NCBI GenBank assembly: GCA_025454375.1
Contig: JALOOO010000030.1
Coordinates: 1-44,722 of the forward strand
Source of the DNA: Leptolyngbya sp. Prado105
GTDB taxonomy: Bacteria > Cyanobacteriota > Cyanobacteriia > Leptolyngbyales > Leptolyngbyaceae
DNA: 44,722 bases
Direction: 5' to 3'
Below are positions 24,556 through 33,166 of the stretch, piece after piece (the stretch's first letter is position 1; each line of letters begins with the position of its first letter). The notes beneath the pieces are model-generated. The model did no database searches, was not told the origin of the DNA, and saw nothing but the letters and a program-made list of their open reading frames with translations. Position numbers and translations under genes: made by a program.

Positions 24556-26959
24556 ACGATCGCTGCATTTGCTCCTCTAATAGCCGTTGCGCTCTCGGTC
24601 GGTAAAGCAGATAAAATAGCGACTCAATGTAGCGCATCATGTCCTCACGGTGATCCTGCGAAGTGTAGTTCCAGAAGCCGTAGATTTTGGCGAGTGAAAG
24701 CAGTCGAGTCGTGTGAATTTTCCAGGTGTAGGTGCTATACACACGATCGATTCCCTGCTGCGAAATCTGGCTCCAATACTTCGGATCGCGATCGCACTGG
24801 TCTAAAAATTCCAAAATCACTTCGGCTGTCTCTTCGGTGTTCGTCGGATTGATATAAAATCCATTGACTTTATGTTGAATAATTTCGAGTGGACCGCCAA
24901 ATCGAGTGGCAAATGTTGGGAGTCCAGTAATCATCGCTTCGAGAATGGTTAATCCGAACGCTTCAAACAAAGCAGGCTGCACGAAAATCCCTTCTCGATC
25001 GGCAATCACTCGATACACTTCTCCCGTGTCAATTTTAGGGAGCCGCACACCGAGCCAGCGAATTTTGCCATTGAGATTGTAGCGATCGATGATTTCATAC
25101 AGCTTCTCAATTTCGCTGATTTCTTCGTGATCGGTCGAATCATCAGTCCGCAATTTCCCTGCAATTAGAATCAAATTACATCGCTCCTGTAAGGCTTTGC
25201 TTTGTCCATAAGCTTCGGCAAGTCCTGTAAGGTTTTTAATGCGATCGAGCCGCGCCATTGAGAACAGCGGACGCTTATCTGGGTTGTCCAATTTGCCGTA
25301 AATTTGCTCCGGATCGTCGTCGTAGAAGAGTAGATTTTCTAGCCGTTCTCGATCGCTTAAGAGCCGATCTTCAGTTCGAGTAAAGGGAAAGAAAACGACT
25401 TCATTTACACCTGGAGGAACGACGTTAAACTTGGGACTCAATAGCTCAATTCCATCCACAACGTGATACAAATCTGGCATGGTAAAAGACTTGTAAGATT
25501 CGTACTGACCCACACTCTCAGGCGTTCCAACAATTTCTTGGTAGGTGCTACTGACGATAAAATTTGCGGCATTCATTGCGATTAAATCAGCCGTAAATTG
25601 CAGCGAAAAATGATATTTATCCTCAAGTTCTTGCCAGTAGAGATTACTGAAAAGATACTTCGATTTTTCGAGCGCATGAGCAATGATGCAATAGGTCACT
25701 TTCAATCGTCTTGCAAGTAAAAATGCAACCAAATTCCCATCAGAATAGTTACCCACAATTAAATCAGGTCTGCCCTGAAATTCTGCTCGTAGCTCATGCT
25801 CTGCATCGATCGCAAATGTCTCTAAATACGACCAGATTTCAAATCGAGAAATCCAATTCTGTGTCAAATTTGGATTGAATTCTCTGAATGGAACTCTCAA
25901 AATCCAGGCATCTGATGTGCCATGAATCTTTTCTAATCTCTGATTGCAGAGAGTTCCATCGCTATTCGGAATCAACCGAGTCAAAACAATAACTTTTGGA
26001 TGCACTCCTAAAATATCTAATCCGGCTAAGGCAAGGTCTTCTTGCAGTTGTTTTTCCAGACTTTTAACCTGATCCAAAATATAGACTACCTGTCCGCCTG
26101 TATCCGGTCTTCCTAAAACTCCCTCTTGCCCAAACCAACCATGTGGCGAGATCAAAGCGACTCTAAAAATCATCGGAATTCGAGAAACGAATGCCTCTAG
26201 CATTTGATGATCGGGCGAATCAATCAGCTGATCTAAAATTTCTAACGTCTCTCGAACTCGTGCTGCTGTATTTCCCCAACCGGGTTCAAATCCTAAATCT
26301 TGTAATTCAAATCGAAAGGTTTGATAAGGATCATTTGCGTCACGATCGCTGACCATTGCTAATGCCTGTTTAACTCGATCGCTCAATTCATTCTGAGATC
26401 GAATTCGTTCATTAATCAGTAATTGAAACCCGTTATACTGATGTAATTGAAGAAACTGAAACAGCGAAATTTGTCCTTCTTTCTCATCCTGAAAGAGTTG
26501 ACTTGAGAGAAATCGATTCAGATATTCAACTCCTTTTCCAATATTTTTTGGATCGCGCAGAATTGGCGAATAGTCATAGAAGGGTGCGAAATCGATTTCG
26601 TAAACATCGCCCTCTTGTGGATGATAGTGATTGACAAAGCGATCGCGCAAATCTAGTAGGTCTTGAATCCTCATCGATTCAACGGTTAAATCCTCAAGAA
26701 TTCGGTAAGCCTCTTGTTTTGCAATTTTGGGACGAATAATAAAACAAAGGCTGCCTTCTTCAAGAATGATCTCTTGAACATAGCGAATCAATTTCTGTAA
26801 ATTTGGAGAATCTGAAAACTGATTTGCTCTCTCTTCAAACAACTGCAAAATCTCATTTCTCAGAAAATACTTCTTATCTGATGCTCTTAGAAAACTCACA
26901 AATTGGCGAAGGTTGGTTTTTTCGTCACAATCTAGAACTGCTCGAATTAAATCTGACAT
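24554..26959 (-). CDS. susA: Sucrose synthase
   Basis: Sucrose synthase reversibly converts sucrose and a nucleoside diphosphate to fructose and NDP-glucose. The 801 residues match the family length. The GT-B catalytic region shows RVALISPHGWFGQEG, GRPDTGGQVVYILDQVKSLE, and in the second domain FSMARLDRIKNLTGLAEAYG and VQPALFEAFGLTILEAM with the EX7E-type donor site. The N-terminal 250 residues are the sucrose-synthase-specific regulatory region, which separates it from sucrose-phosphate synthase. It is monocistronic, ends at a terminator and is divergent from minC. It is cytoplasmic; in filamentous cyanobacteria it links sucrose to glycogen and nitrogen-fixation metabolism. Confidence 0.93.
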   Translation of the reverse strand: MSDLIRAVLDCDEKTNLRQFVSFLRASDKKYFLRNEILQLFEERANQFSDSPNLQKLIRYVQEIILEEGSLCFIIRPKIAKQEAYRILEDLTVESMRIQDLLDLRDRFVNHYHPQEGDVYEIDFAPFYDYSPILRDPKNIGKGVEYLNRFLSSQLFQDEKEGQISLFQFLQLHQYNGFQLLINERIRSQNELSDRVKQALAMVSDRDANDPYQTFRFELQDLGFEPGWGNTAARVRETLEILDQLIDSPDHQMLEAFVSRIPMIFRVALISPHGWFGQEGVLGRPDTGGQVVYILDQVKSLEKQLQEDLALAGLDILGVHPKVIVLTRLIPNSDGTLCNQRLEKIHGTSDAWILRVPFREFNPNLTQNWISRFEIWSYLETFAIDAEHELRAEFQGRPDLIVGNYSDGNLVAFLLARRLKVTYCIIAHALEKSKYLFSNLYWQELEDKYHFSLQFTADLIAMNAANFIVSSTYQEIVGTPESVGQYESYKSFTMPDLYHVVDGIELLSPKFNVVPPGVNEVVFFPFTRTEDRLLSDRERLENLLFYDDDPEQIYGKLDNPDKRPLFSMARLDRIKNLTGLAEAYGQSKALQERCNLILIAGKLRTDDSTDHEEISEIEKLYEIIDRYNLNGKIRWLGVRLPKIDTGEVYRVIADREGIFVQPALFEAFGLTILEAMITGLPTFATRFGGPLEIIQHKVNGFYINPTNTEETAEVILEFLDQCDRDPKYWSQISQQGIDRVYSTYTWKIHTTRLLSLAKIYGFWNYTSQDHREDMMRYIESLFYLLYRPRAQRLLEEQMQRS

Positions 26960-27188
26960 TTTACCTCACTGCTGATTTCAGCATTTCTATCTCCGTTTTT
27001 CCAAAAAACGCTTCGACTCTGCAAGTTTCTTTACATAATTTGAAATAAACCTACAAGTCGATTTCTTTTTTAATTTCGCGACAAAACGCTAGCTCAAAAA
27101 TTTGTCTTTTCCGTCTATCGATCGAAACAACTTGCAATCAGGTCACTGAGTCAATATGATCTATCCGTTGCAGCCCAGCGATTAAGGC

Positions 27189-28109
27189 ATGACTTCTGAT
27201 ACTTCTGTTTCGCCCACCCCAGCCGATCCGCTCTCAGTCACTCCAGAACCACCTCTGGAGAACTCTGTAGAAGCCCCCGTCGTTTCTCCAGACCTTCCCC
27301 CTTCCGAGGAGACTCCTCAAGCCGATACACCAAAGAATGACCCATCTGAGCCAACTGAGACTCCTGTAATTGCGATCGAAGATCTTCAAGTCCGCCTCAA
27401 AGCAAAAGATGGCGAACTCTATTTAACGCTTCCCCCGGAGTCCGAGAGTTCAAAGGTTGCGCTCGCTTGGGGAGAGTTATGGCAGCAATTCAAACAGCTA
27501 TTGATGGGGCGAGAACGCTTCTGGCAGCCTAATACCCTGGTTCATTTGATGAGTGACGATCGACTCCTCGATACGCGACAAATTAGCGCGATCGCAGAAG
27601 CCTTGGCTGAGGTGCAATTGCAATTGAAATGGGTTCATACTCGTCGTCGCCAAACGGCTGTTGTGGCGGCAACGGCTGGCTATTCGGTCGAACAGATTAC
27701 AGCTTCTTCTCCGTTATTGCAAAATTCCGAGCAGGTGCGGGCAATGGAGGAGCCGCTTTATATTCAAATGACGTTGCGATCGGGTGCGGAGATTCGTCAC
27801 AATGGCACGGTTGTAGTGGTTGGTGATGTCAATCCAGGGAGTTCGATTATTGCTGAAGGCGATATTTTGGTTTGGGGTCGCCTGCGAGGGGTGGCTCATG
27901 CAGGCTGCAAAGGCAATGCGAAATGTCTGATTATGTCGATGCAAATGGAGCCAACTCAGATTCGGATTGCTGATTATGTTGCGCGTGCCCCAGAAACGCC
28001 GCTGGCACAGTATGTCCCCGAAGTCGCGTATGTTTCCCCTCAAGGCAGCATTCGGATTGCACGCGCAGCCGATTTTGCGTCGAGAAAGGAAGAATCGAAT
28101 TTCTCCTGA
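27189..28109 (+). CDS. minC: Septum site-determining protein MinC
   Basis: MinC blocks FtsZ assembly away from midcell. The C-terminal beta-helix domain is clear: GAEIRHNGTVVVVGDVNPGS, AEGDILVWGRLRGVAHAG, NAKCLIMSMQMEPTQIRIA. Before it lies the N-terminal domain (about 75-170) and a Pro/Glu/Thr-rich extension of about 70 residues typical of cyanobacterial MinC. The usual partners minD and minE do not follow: a hairpin and convergent genes come next. Confidence 0.9.
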   Translation: MTSDTSVSPTPADPLSVTPEPPLENSVEAPVVSPDLPPSEETPQADTPKNDPSEPTETPVIAIEDLQVRLKAKDGELYLTLPPESESSKVALAWGELWQQFKQLLMGRERFWQPNTLVHLMSDDRLLDTRQISAIAEALAEVQLQLKWVHTRRRQTAVVAATAGYSVEQITASSPLLQNSEQVRAMEEPLYIQMTLRSGAEIRHNGTVVVVGDVNPGSSIIAEGDILVWGRLRGVAHAGCKGNAKCLIMSMQMEPTQIRIADYVARAPETPLAQYVPEVAYVSPQGSIRIARAADFASRKEESNFS

Positions 28110-28153
28110 TTCGGGTTCCAATTCCTAAAGTGGAGATCAAACTTCACAACAAA

Positions 28154-28198
28154 AAGGTGAAGGGGAGAGGCAATATCCTTCTCATGACCCTTCACCTT
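28154..28198 (-). terminator. Terminator after the patU-like gene
   Basis: AAGGTGAAGGG (28154-28164) pairs with CCCTTCACCTT (28188-28198). Read on the minus strand the stem is followed by TTTTTGTT, a proper U-tract, so it terminates the hetZ-patU-like transcript. It may also slow transcripts from minC. Confidence 0.7.
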
Positions 28199-28228
28199 CA
28201 CTGAATTGATTGAATTTTCGACTTGTTT

Positions 28229-29203
28229 CTATCTCTGAACATTTACAGCAAATGTCAGCAAATCTTGTTCGCCTAAACGAACTTCTAATGGATAGACTCG
28301 ATCGACAGCTAATTCCCGAATCTCCAGATTTAGCCGACCCGCTCCATCGCGATCGACCAAAGACCGAGATCCCTCGCCTTGAAACTGAAGACTGCCACCA
28401 CAAGGAAGCTCTGCTTCAATTTGCAAGCGATCTGCCGCGTATTTTATCCGTAGGGTAAATGCTCCAAGCTCCGTGAGCCATTCTCGCTCAATCTGAGGTT
28501 GCTGGGTGGAAATCTTCAACATCAGCGTACTGATGATCTCTCTCGCGGCTAATAGCGATAATGCCATTTGCTGCGTTTCGATCGCGCCCTCAAAAGACTC
28601 TGGCAACTCCTCTCCAATTTCAGTCGCAAGATCTTGCAGCTTCGCAGCAGAAGACCGTGCTGGCGACACCATTACATAGCCTGCGACATTGTTGAGCAGT
28701 TGAGACTGACCCGGAAACAGTGAATCCACTGCCTGAACCAGTTTTGCGCCTTCTCGGAGCGAAGAAAATAGCGCCGATTGGCACCGTGTCAGAAGTTCGG
28801 TCATGACCGCTTCAGGCAAGGGAATCGGCAAATTCATATGGCGAATTTGACTTAACCAAACAGATGCTGCGGCTAAAACAGGCTGCATTTCATAGGTAGA
28901 CTCAGCATCATAATTTACGCCTTCTTTCTCCCAGGGGAATAGGGGCGGCTTTTGCTCAGCTTCCATAAGAAGACGACGTTTTAGCAGCGCATGAAAACGA
29001 TCTTGCACAGCAGGTATCTCTCCCGGTTGGTGTATTAAATCCTCAGATGAGGAGGAGTGTGAGGTGGAACGAACCTCGCGCACAGCGCCACGATTTTGTT
29101 CAAACTGCTCAAAAGCGGCTTTAAGATCAAAACGATCGACAAGTCCCAGATTTTGTAACAGTTTTAATAGAACTCTAGTTCTGCTTTCTAAGTCGTGATC
29201 CAT
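28229..29203 (-). CDS. patU: PatU-like protein (partner of HetZ)
   Basis: The 324-residue protein is soluble. It has a conserved central segment LLTRCQSALFSSLREGAKLVQAVDSLFPGQSQLLNNVAG split here for length at about 175-225, and a beta-rich C-terminus. I assign it to PatU from its position directly after hetZ (12-bp gap) and from the family look of the central part; PatU influences heterocyst pattern in Anabaena, where it is split into patU5 and patU3. In strains that make no heterocysts its role is unknown. A different HetZ-linked cyanobacterial family is possible. Confidence 0.55.
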   Translation of the reverse strand: MDHDLESRTRVLLKLLQNLGLVDRFDLKAAFEQFEQNRGAVREVRSTSHSSSSEDLIHQPGEIPAVQDRFHALLKRRLLMEAEQKPPLFPWEKEGVNYDAESTYEMQPVLAAASVWLSQIRHMNLPIPLPEAVMTELLTRCQSALFSSLREGAKLVQAVDSLFPGQSQLLNNVAGYVMVSPARSSAAKLQDLATEIGEELPESFEGAIETQQMALSLLAAREIISTLMLKISTQQPQIEREWLTELGAFTLRIKYAADRLQIEAELPCGGSLQFQGEGSRSLVDRDGAGRLNLEIRELAVDRVYPLEVRLGEQDLLTFAVNVQR

Positions 29204-29215
29204 TGTGATAACACC

Positions 29216-30403
29216 CTATTCATCAGCCGAGAGCGTTCCTCCGGAATCTTGGTCATTACGAATTTCCCAAGCTTGCTCAAGGAGTTTAAACCATTGTTTC
29301 TGAACTTGATTCACCGTGCAACCTAACCGTTGAGCGATCGTGCTTTCAGGTATTTTTTGTTGCTTTAGGTTAAGCAGTTCAGCCTGAGACTTGGTGGCAC
29401 GCTGATGTAAGAGTTGCCACTGTCGATTCGAGAGTCCCAGATTGCGTTCTAAGTCCGCTTCGAGCCATTGATGCACAAGCTCCCAATGGTGCGAGAACGA
29501 AAATCGAATCAAATGGTATTTGAATCGTTGCTGTAAGTAATCCCGTTGGCGCGGAGTTAAGCCCAAAATTGTTTCAATTTCGTTGGCAGGCAGGTCTTGA
29601 AGCCGTAACGTAAAGTAATCAATACAGTCGTTCTGCTTGCGTTCTTCGAGGTAGGCGATTAGCTCTTTGACGACCGATTGCCGTAGGGTGTCTTCAGCAA
29701 GTTCGGGTTCTTGAGCGACCATTTGCTCTCGGACTTGTTGAATCGATGCCATATTCCAAGGATTCTCGGATTCTGACATCGAACCTTCTGCCGCTTGCTC
29801 AAGATCGACCAGCGTTTCGACAGGCTGCTGCTGGGAGAACGTTTGCGCTCGTAAAATAATTAACTGCTGGTTACGGTGCCCCGGCAAAGGAATCCGACGC
29901 TTGCCATATCTTTCGGTAAACGCCATGTATTCCGCGAGTTCTAGCGTGGTTTTGGGCGTATACTCGGCTCCGAGTTGTGACTCTCTCCGGAAGGCGTTGA
30001 GCGCTTCCATGTAGAAGCCCTGTAGAAAGTCTTCAATCAAAACTAGTCGGGCTTGATAGCTCGATTGCGTTTGGGGGGGCGTGATGTAGCGGTAAATCAC
30101 AGCGCTCAAATTGCTGTGCAGTTCAGCACGACCGCGACGCGACCCTAATTTGTAATAGGACAGACATTGTTGAAGGCGATGTTTGGCGAGTGTGGTTGCC
30201 CAGGTCTGGATTTCGCCAGAAGCTTGAATCCGTTTGCTTTCAGAGCAAATCCGGACGACTTCTTGGGTAAGTCGATCGGCGACTTCCCGGCAATTGCGCT
30301 CAGAGGCAGTGGTGGCTTGTTTCAGTTCGCCTAGCAATAGCTGAAGAATGGCATCCACGCTCTGGCAGATTTCCCCCACGGTTTCTAGTGTCGTGCAAAT
30401 CAA
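29216..30403 (-). CDS. hetZ: HetZ, heterocyst-differentiation regulator homologue
   Basis: The 395 residues show the HetZ pattern: SERNCREVADRLTQEVVRIC, HRLQQCLSYYKLGS, YQARLVLIEDFLQGFYMEAL, FTERYGKRRIPLPG, then ETILGLTPRQRDYLQQRFKYH and a C-terminal HTH-like segment ending WFKLLEQAWEIRN. HetZ acts early in heterocyst differentiation in Anabaena and also occurs in filamentous strains without heterocysts. The layout (helical N-terminus plus HTH elements) recalls sigma factors, which is how it may be mis-annotated. No ATG is in frame at the 5' end: the start is TTG at 30403 or the GTG about ten codons later, so it is uncertain. Confidence 0.75.
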   Translation of the reverse strand: MICTTLETVGEICQSVDAILQLLLGELKQATTASERNCREVADRLTQEVVRICSESKRIQASGEIQTWATTLAKHRLQQCLSYYKLGSRRGRAELHSNLSAVIYRYITPPQTQSSYQARLVLIEDFLQGFYMEALNAFRRESQLGAEYTPKTTLELAEYMAFTERYGKRRIPLPGHRNQQLIILRAQTFSQQQPVETLVDLEQAAEGSMSESENPWNMASIQQVREQMVAQEPELAEDTLRQSVVKELIAYLEERKQNDCIDYFTLRLQDLPANEIETILGLTPRQRDYLQQRFKYHLIRFSFSHHWELVHQWLEADLERNLGLSNRQWQLLHQRATKSQAELLNLKQQKIPESTIAQRLGCTVNQVQKQWFKLLEQAWEIRNDQDSGGTLSADE

Positions 30404-30493
30404 TGGCTTTCTCTCATTGGTTTGATGGAACTTTTTTGTGATGCCTAGATCACAATAGTGGTAGAAATCCCTGATTATTTGCGGACGGTACGT

Positions 30494-30992
30494 ATGACTC
30501 TAGATCAACAACTTCAAGCGCTGATTACTTCAAGCGCTGATTGACGATGCGCCGAAAGACGGTTCTACTCCTCAGTTAATTGAATCTATCGCCCCGGTTT
30601 TGAGCGCGATCGCGCAACGGTTAAGACATCTTCAATATTATGTGGTGCAGACCCTTGACCAAAATTGGGTGATGCTAACCCTGAATCATCGTACCCAAGG
30701 TGAGACGGAGAAAAACGTGGTTTATGCGTTTCCCAGTCTCAAGGATGTGTCTTCGAGTCCTTATGATCTCAGCGATCCGAACCTGATTGCTTTGCCGATT
30801 CCGGTGACGCATATCCTGTTTCAAATGCTGGCAATGGATAAGGATTACAGCACAATTTTTTTTGAAACGCCCGGAAATACGACGATCGGAACTGAGGTTC
30901 AGCGATCGGAGCTAGAAAGTTTGATTCATGAATATTGGCAATCTCAGGCAGATGCGGTGTCTGATGCCAATATTCCCAGTGATATCGCCTGA
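30494..30992 (+). pseudogene. Conserved cyanobacterial hypothetical protein, frameshifted by a 16-bp duplication
   Basis: The ATG at 30494 starts MTLDQQLQALI and then runs into TGA at 30542 because ACTTCAAGCGCTGATT is present twice in tandem (30511-30526, 30527-30542). Removing one copy restores a single 160-residue frame: LQALIDDAPKDGSTPQLIES, then SAIAQRLRHLQYYVVQTLDQ, VVYAFPSLKDVSSSPYDLSD and FFETPGNTTIGTEVQRSE. The remainder is intact, so the break is recent or artefactual. Internal starts such as TTG at 30600 would give 130 residues. The function is unknown. It is divergent from hetZ with a 90-bp gap. Confidence 0.75.
30511..30542 (+). repeat. Exact 16-bp tandem duplication
   Basis: ACTTCAAGCGCTGATT is repeated without spacer or mismatch. 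Since 16 is not a multiple of three it shifts the frame of the gene around it. Confidence 0.95.
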
Positions 30993-31397
30993 TTAAGATG
31001 CGGGTCGTTGGGACTGTAAATCGAGTTGCTTGGTAGAAGCAGTTGAGATTTGCAGTTCTGACTTTTCCATTTTCCCATAGAGAAAAAGCTTTGGAAAGTC
31101 AACCGTTTGAACACGCGATTTTTCCTGAACTCTCTCCAGATTGCCCTTGCTTACGCACGGAGACAAGTTTGATTCCGGGATTCAAACACAATCCTTAAAG
31201 TTTATCGAGTTGAATTCATGAAACCTTCACATGAACGCTCCGGTTACAGAGGGTTAAACCCGTATATCTACAAGGTTTTCGGCAAATTCTATCTAAATTC
31301 ACGCTGATTTTGCTCAATTTCTATAAAAAGGCAGAGCCTCAAAGGAAAGAACTACGAGTACGATCGGCAAAGCAAATAATTTTTTGAACAATAGAAA
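30993..31397. other. 405-bp intergenic region with a HetR-site-like palindrome
   Basis: No ORF or RNA gene was recognised. TGACTTTTCC at about 31059 and GGAAAGTCA at about 31093 can form an imperfect stem that may end transcription of the preceding gene. GGGTTAAACCC at 31251-31261 is a perfect palindrome. The rest is AT-rich leader of the DUF1830 gene. Confidence 0.4.
31248..31263. promoter_or_regulatory. HetR-box-like palindrome
   Basis: AGAGGGTTAAACCCGT resembles the HetR operator core (GAGGGGTCTAACCCCTC) with a shorter spacer. It is 135 bp before the DUF1830 gene and close to hetZ. Binding is not shown; a chance palindrome is possible. Confidence 0.3.
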
Positions 31398-31655
31398 ATG
31401 ACTTCCCTTTCAACTGATGTGAGCAAGAAGCTTACGTTTGATTTGTGCTGCTATGTGAATGCTACGCCTCGAATTCAGGTGGCGCGGGTTGTGGATGTGG
31501 AGAATTGGTATTTTGAGCGGGTGGTATTTCCGGGGCAGCGGTTGATGTTTGAAGCCCCCCCGATGGCACATCTCAATATTCATACAGGCGCGACGGCAGA
31601 TTTAACCGATTCGATTTCCTGTGAGTCTTTGAAAGTTCGGAGTTCGGGCAAATGA
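31398..31655 (+). CDS. DUF1830 family protein
   Basis: The 85-residue protein carries the DUF1830 signature: LCCYVNATPRIQVARV, ENWYFERVVFPGQRLMFEAPP, LNIHTG and a late cysteine (ISCESL). The family is found in cyanobacteria, and its function is unknown. The protein is soluble and has no signal peptide. It is monocistronic and followed immediately by a strong terminator. Confidence 0.88.
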   Translation: MTSLSTDVSKKLTFDLCCYVNATPRIQVARVVDVENWYFERVVFPGQRLMFEAPPMAHLNIHTGATADLTDSISCESLKVRSSGK

Positions 31656-31658
31656 TGC

Positions 31659-31702
31659 ACCTGGATTAGACCGTCAAGCATCACGGTCTAATCCAGGTTC
31701 CT
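31659..31702. terminator. Strong intrinsic terminator
   Basis: ACCTGGATTAGACCGT (31659-31674) pairs perfectly over 16 bp with ACGGTCTAATCCAGGT (31683-31698), followed by TCCTTTT. It lies between the convergent DUF1830 and solute-binding-protein genes. Confidence 0.88.
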
Positions 31703-31703
31703 T

Positions 31704-32993
31704 TTACGATCGAGCATCCCAAGCCTGAGCCGCATCACTCAGGGCTTGATCCACTGTTTTCTGACCCAGCATTGCTGCTTGTAGATTTTCGTAAATCGTT
31801 TGCTGCAAGGTTTTGATGTTCTTGATCACCGGAATCAGGACTTCTGCTTCTTTGAGTTGTCCTGCGCTGACGACTCTGGCTTTGTCGATCGAGGTTGCGT
31901 TCTCAGGGGCTTTTGTGAAGTAAGCGTCTGATGCTGCTTTTACAGTCGAAGGCAGGACATTTGCGGCTTTGGCAAATTCAAGCTGATTTGCATTATTGGT
32001 GAGAAACAGCGCGAATTTTAAGGCTGCATCCGGTTGATCGCTGTCTTTGGGAATGGCGACATTCATCACGGCTACGTTTTTCTTGCGGGTGTCGCCTGTG
32101 ATTTGAGGGGCAGATTGTGAGGCTTGCGCGATCGTCGGTGCGTTTTTCGCGATCGATTTAAGAAATTCAGCCCCAGATGCCAAGATCGCCGTATTGCCTT
32201 GTTGGTAAAGATCGATCGCATGGCGATGTCCTTCTGTAAGAACTTCTTTTGGCATCAAGCCATTCTGATAGAGATCGACCCAATATTGAAACGCGGCTTT
32301 GCCTTGAGGGGAATTGAATGCAGCTTTGCCTTTGTCATCAATGAGTTTCACCCCCATCTGGACAAACGATTCCATCACTTCGCCAGAATCATTGGGAACG
32401 ACCGTTGCGAAAAAAGCATATTTCCCAGTTTTCGCTTTAATCTGTTTTGCCGCTTGTGCAAGTTCGGCATAGGTTGCAGGGGGTTTCGTGATGCCTGCTT
32501 GCTTCATCAGATTTGTGTTGTAAATCGCAACTCTCGTCGTCAGATACCAAGGAATTCCAAAGGTTTTTCCGTTTAGCGTACTGGCTTGCCAAATTCCAGG
32601 AAAATATTGATTTTTTACGTCGGCTGGAATCTTCTCATCTAAAGTCATCCAGGCATTTCGCTCGGCTAACTGAGAGGCAAATCCAGGATTGAGGTTCACA
32701 ACATCTGGGGCGGTCTTTGCAGCAACGGAGGTTAAAATTTTTCGCTCCATTTCTGCCCAGGGCACATCTGTCCAGCGAATTTTTACACCGGGATTTTCCT
32801 GTTCAAACTTTGCAAACAGGGATTTGAAATAATCATCGAACTGCGGACTTAGCTGCATCGTCCAAAAATCGACTTGTCCCCCTGCTGAGTTTCCGGCTTT
32901 GGGCGTGCCACTGCCACAACTCACTAACCAACTGAGGACAACCCCCAACAGCGAAAAAATCGCGAATGTTTTCCAAGCTCTAATCTGACGCAT
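31704..32993 (-). CDS. Orphan sugar-binding lipoprotein (ABC solute-binding family 1)
   Basis: A lipoprotein signal is seen (FAIFSLLGVVLSWLVSC; lipobox LVSC) followed by a Gly/Ser spacer. The mature protein has VDFWTMQLSPQFDDYFKSLF, FEQENPGVKIRWTDVPW and KTAPDVVNLNPGFASQLAE, typical of CUT1 importers. No permease or ATPase genes adjoin it, so it must use others; the CUT1 operon 18 kb away is one candidate. The ATG at 32993 is preferred; the frame reaches a TTG four codons upstream. A terminator-like stem-loop lies directly ahead of it. Confidence 0.88.
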   Translation of the reverse strand: MRQIRAWKTFAIFSLLGVVLSWLVSCGSGTPKAGNSAGGQVDFWTMQLSPQFDDYFKSLFAKFEQENPGVKIRWTDVPWAEMERKILTSVAAKTAPDVVNLNPGFASQLAERNAWMTLDEKIPADVKNQYFPGIWQASTLNGKTFGIPWYLTTRVAIYNTNLMKQAGITKPPATYAELAQAAKQIKAKTGKYAFFATVVPNDSGEVMESFVQMGVKLIDDKGKAAFNSPQGKAAFQYWVDLYQNGLMPKEVLTEGHRHAIDLYQQGNTAILASGAEFLKSIAKNAPTIAQASQSAPQITGDTRKKNVAVMNVAIPKDSDQPDAALKFALFLTNNANQLEFAKAANVLPSTVKAASDAYFTKAPENATSIDKARVVSAGQLKEAEVLIPVIKNIKTLQQTIYENLQAAMLGQKTVDQALSDAAQAWDARS

Positions 32994-33003
32994 GAATTTG
33001 ATC

Positions 33004-33056
33004 AAAAAATGACAGGACTTGATTGTAGTGCAACACTTTACCGAGTCCTGTCATTT
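33004..33056 (-). terminator. Terminator-like stem-loop directly before the lipoprotein gene
   Basis: Read on the minus strand, AAATGACAGGACT (complement of 33044-33056) pairs with AGTCCTGTCATTT (complement of 33007-33019), a perfect 13-bp stem, and the 3' side runs into TTTTTTG at 33009-33003. The loop holds a nested AGTG/CACT pair. The U-tract ends ten bases before the lipoprotein ATG. It could simply end parA transcription or act as an attenuator for the lipoprotein gene. Confidence 0.8.
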
Positions 33057-33166
33057 CTTGAAACCGCAAAGGCTAAGATTTCGCTTCAGGCTATGGACTG
33101 CTAGAACTGACAGGCATTTTTTGGGCGATGGAATCCTTTGATCTAATGATTGATCTGAGTCAATGA

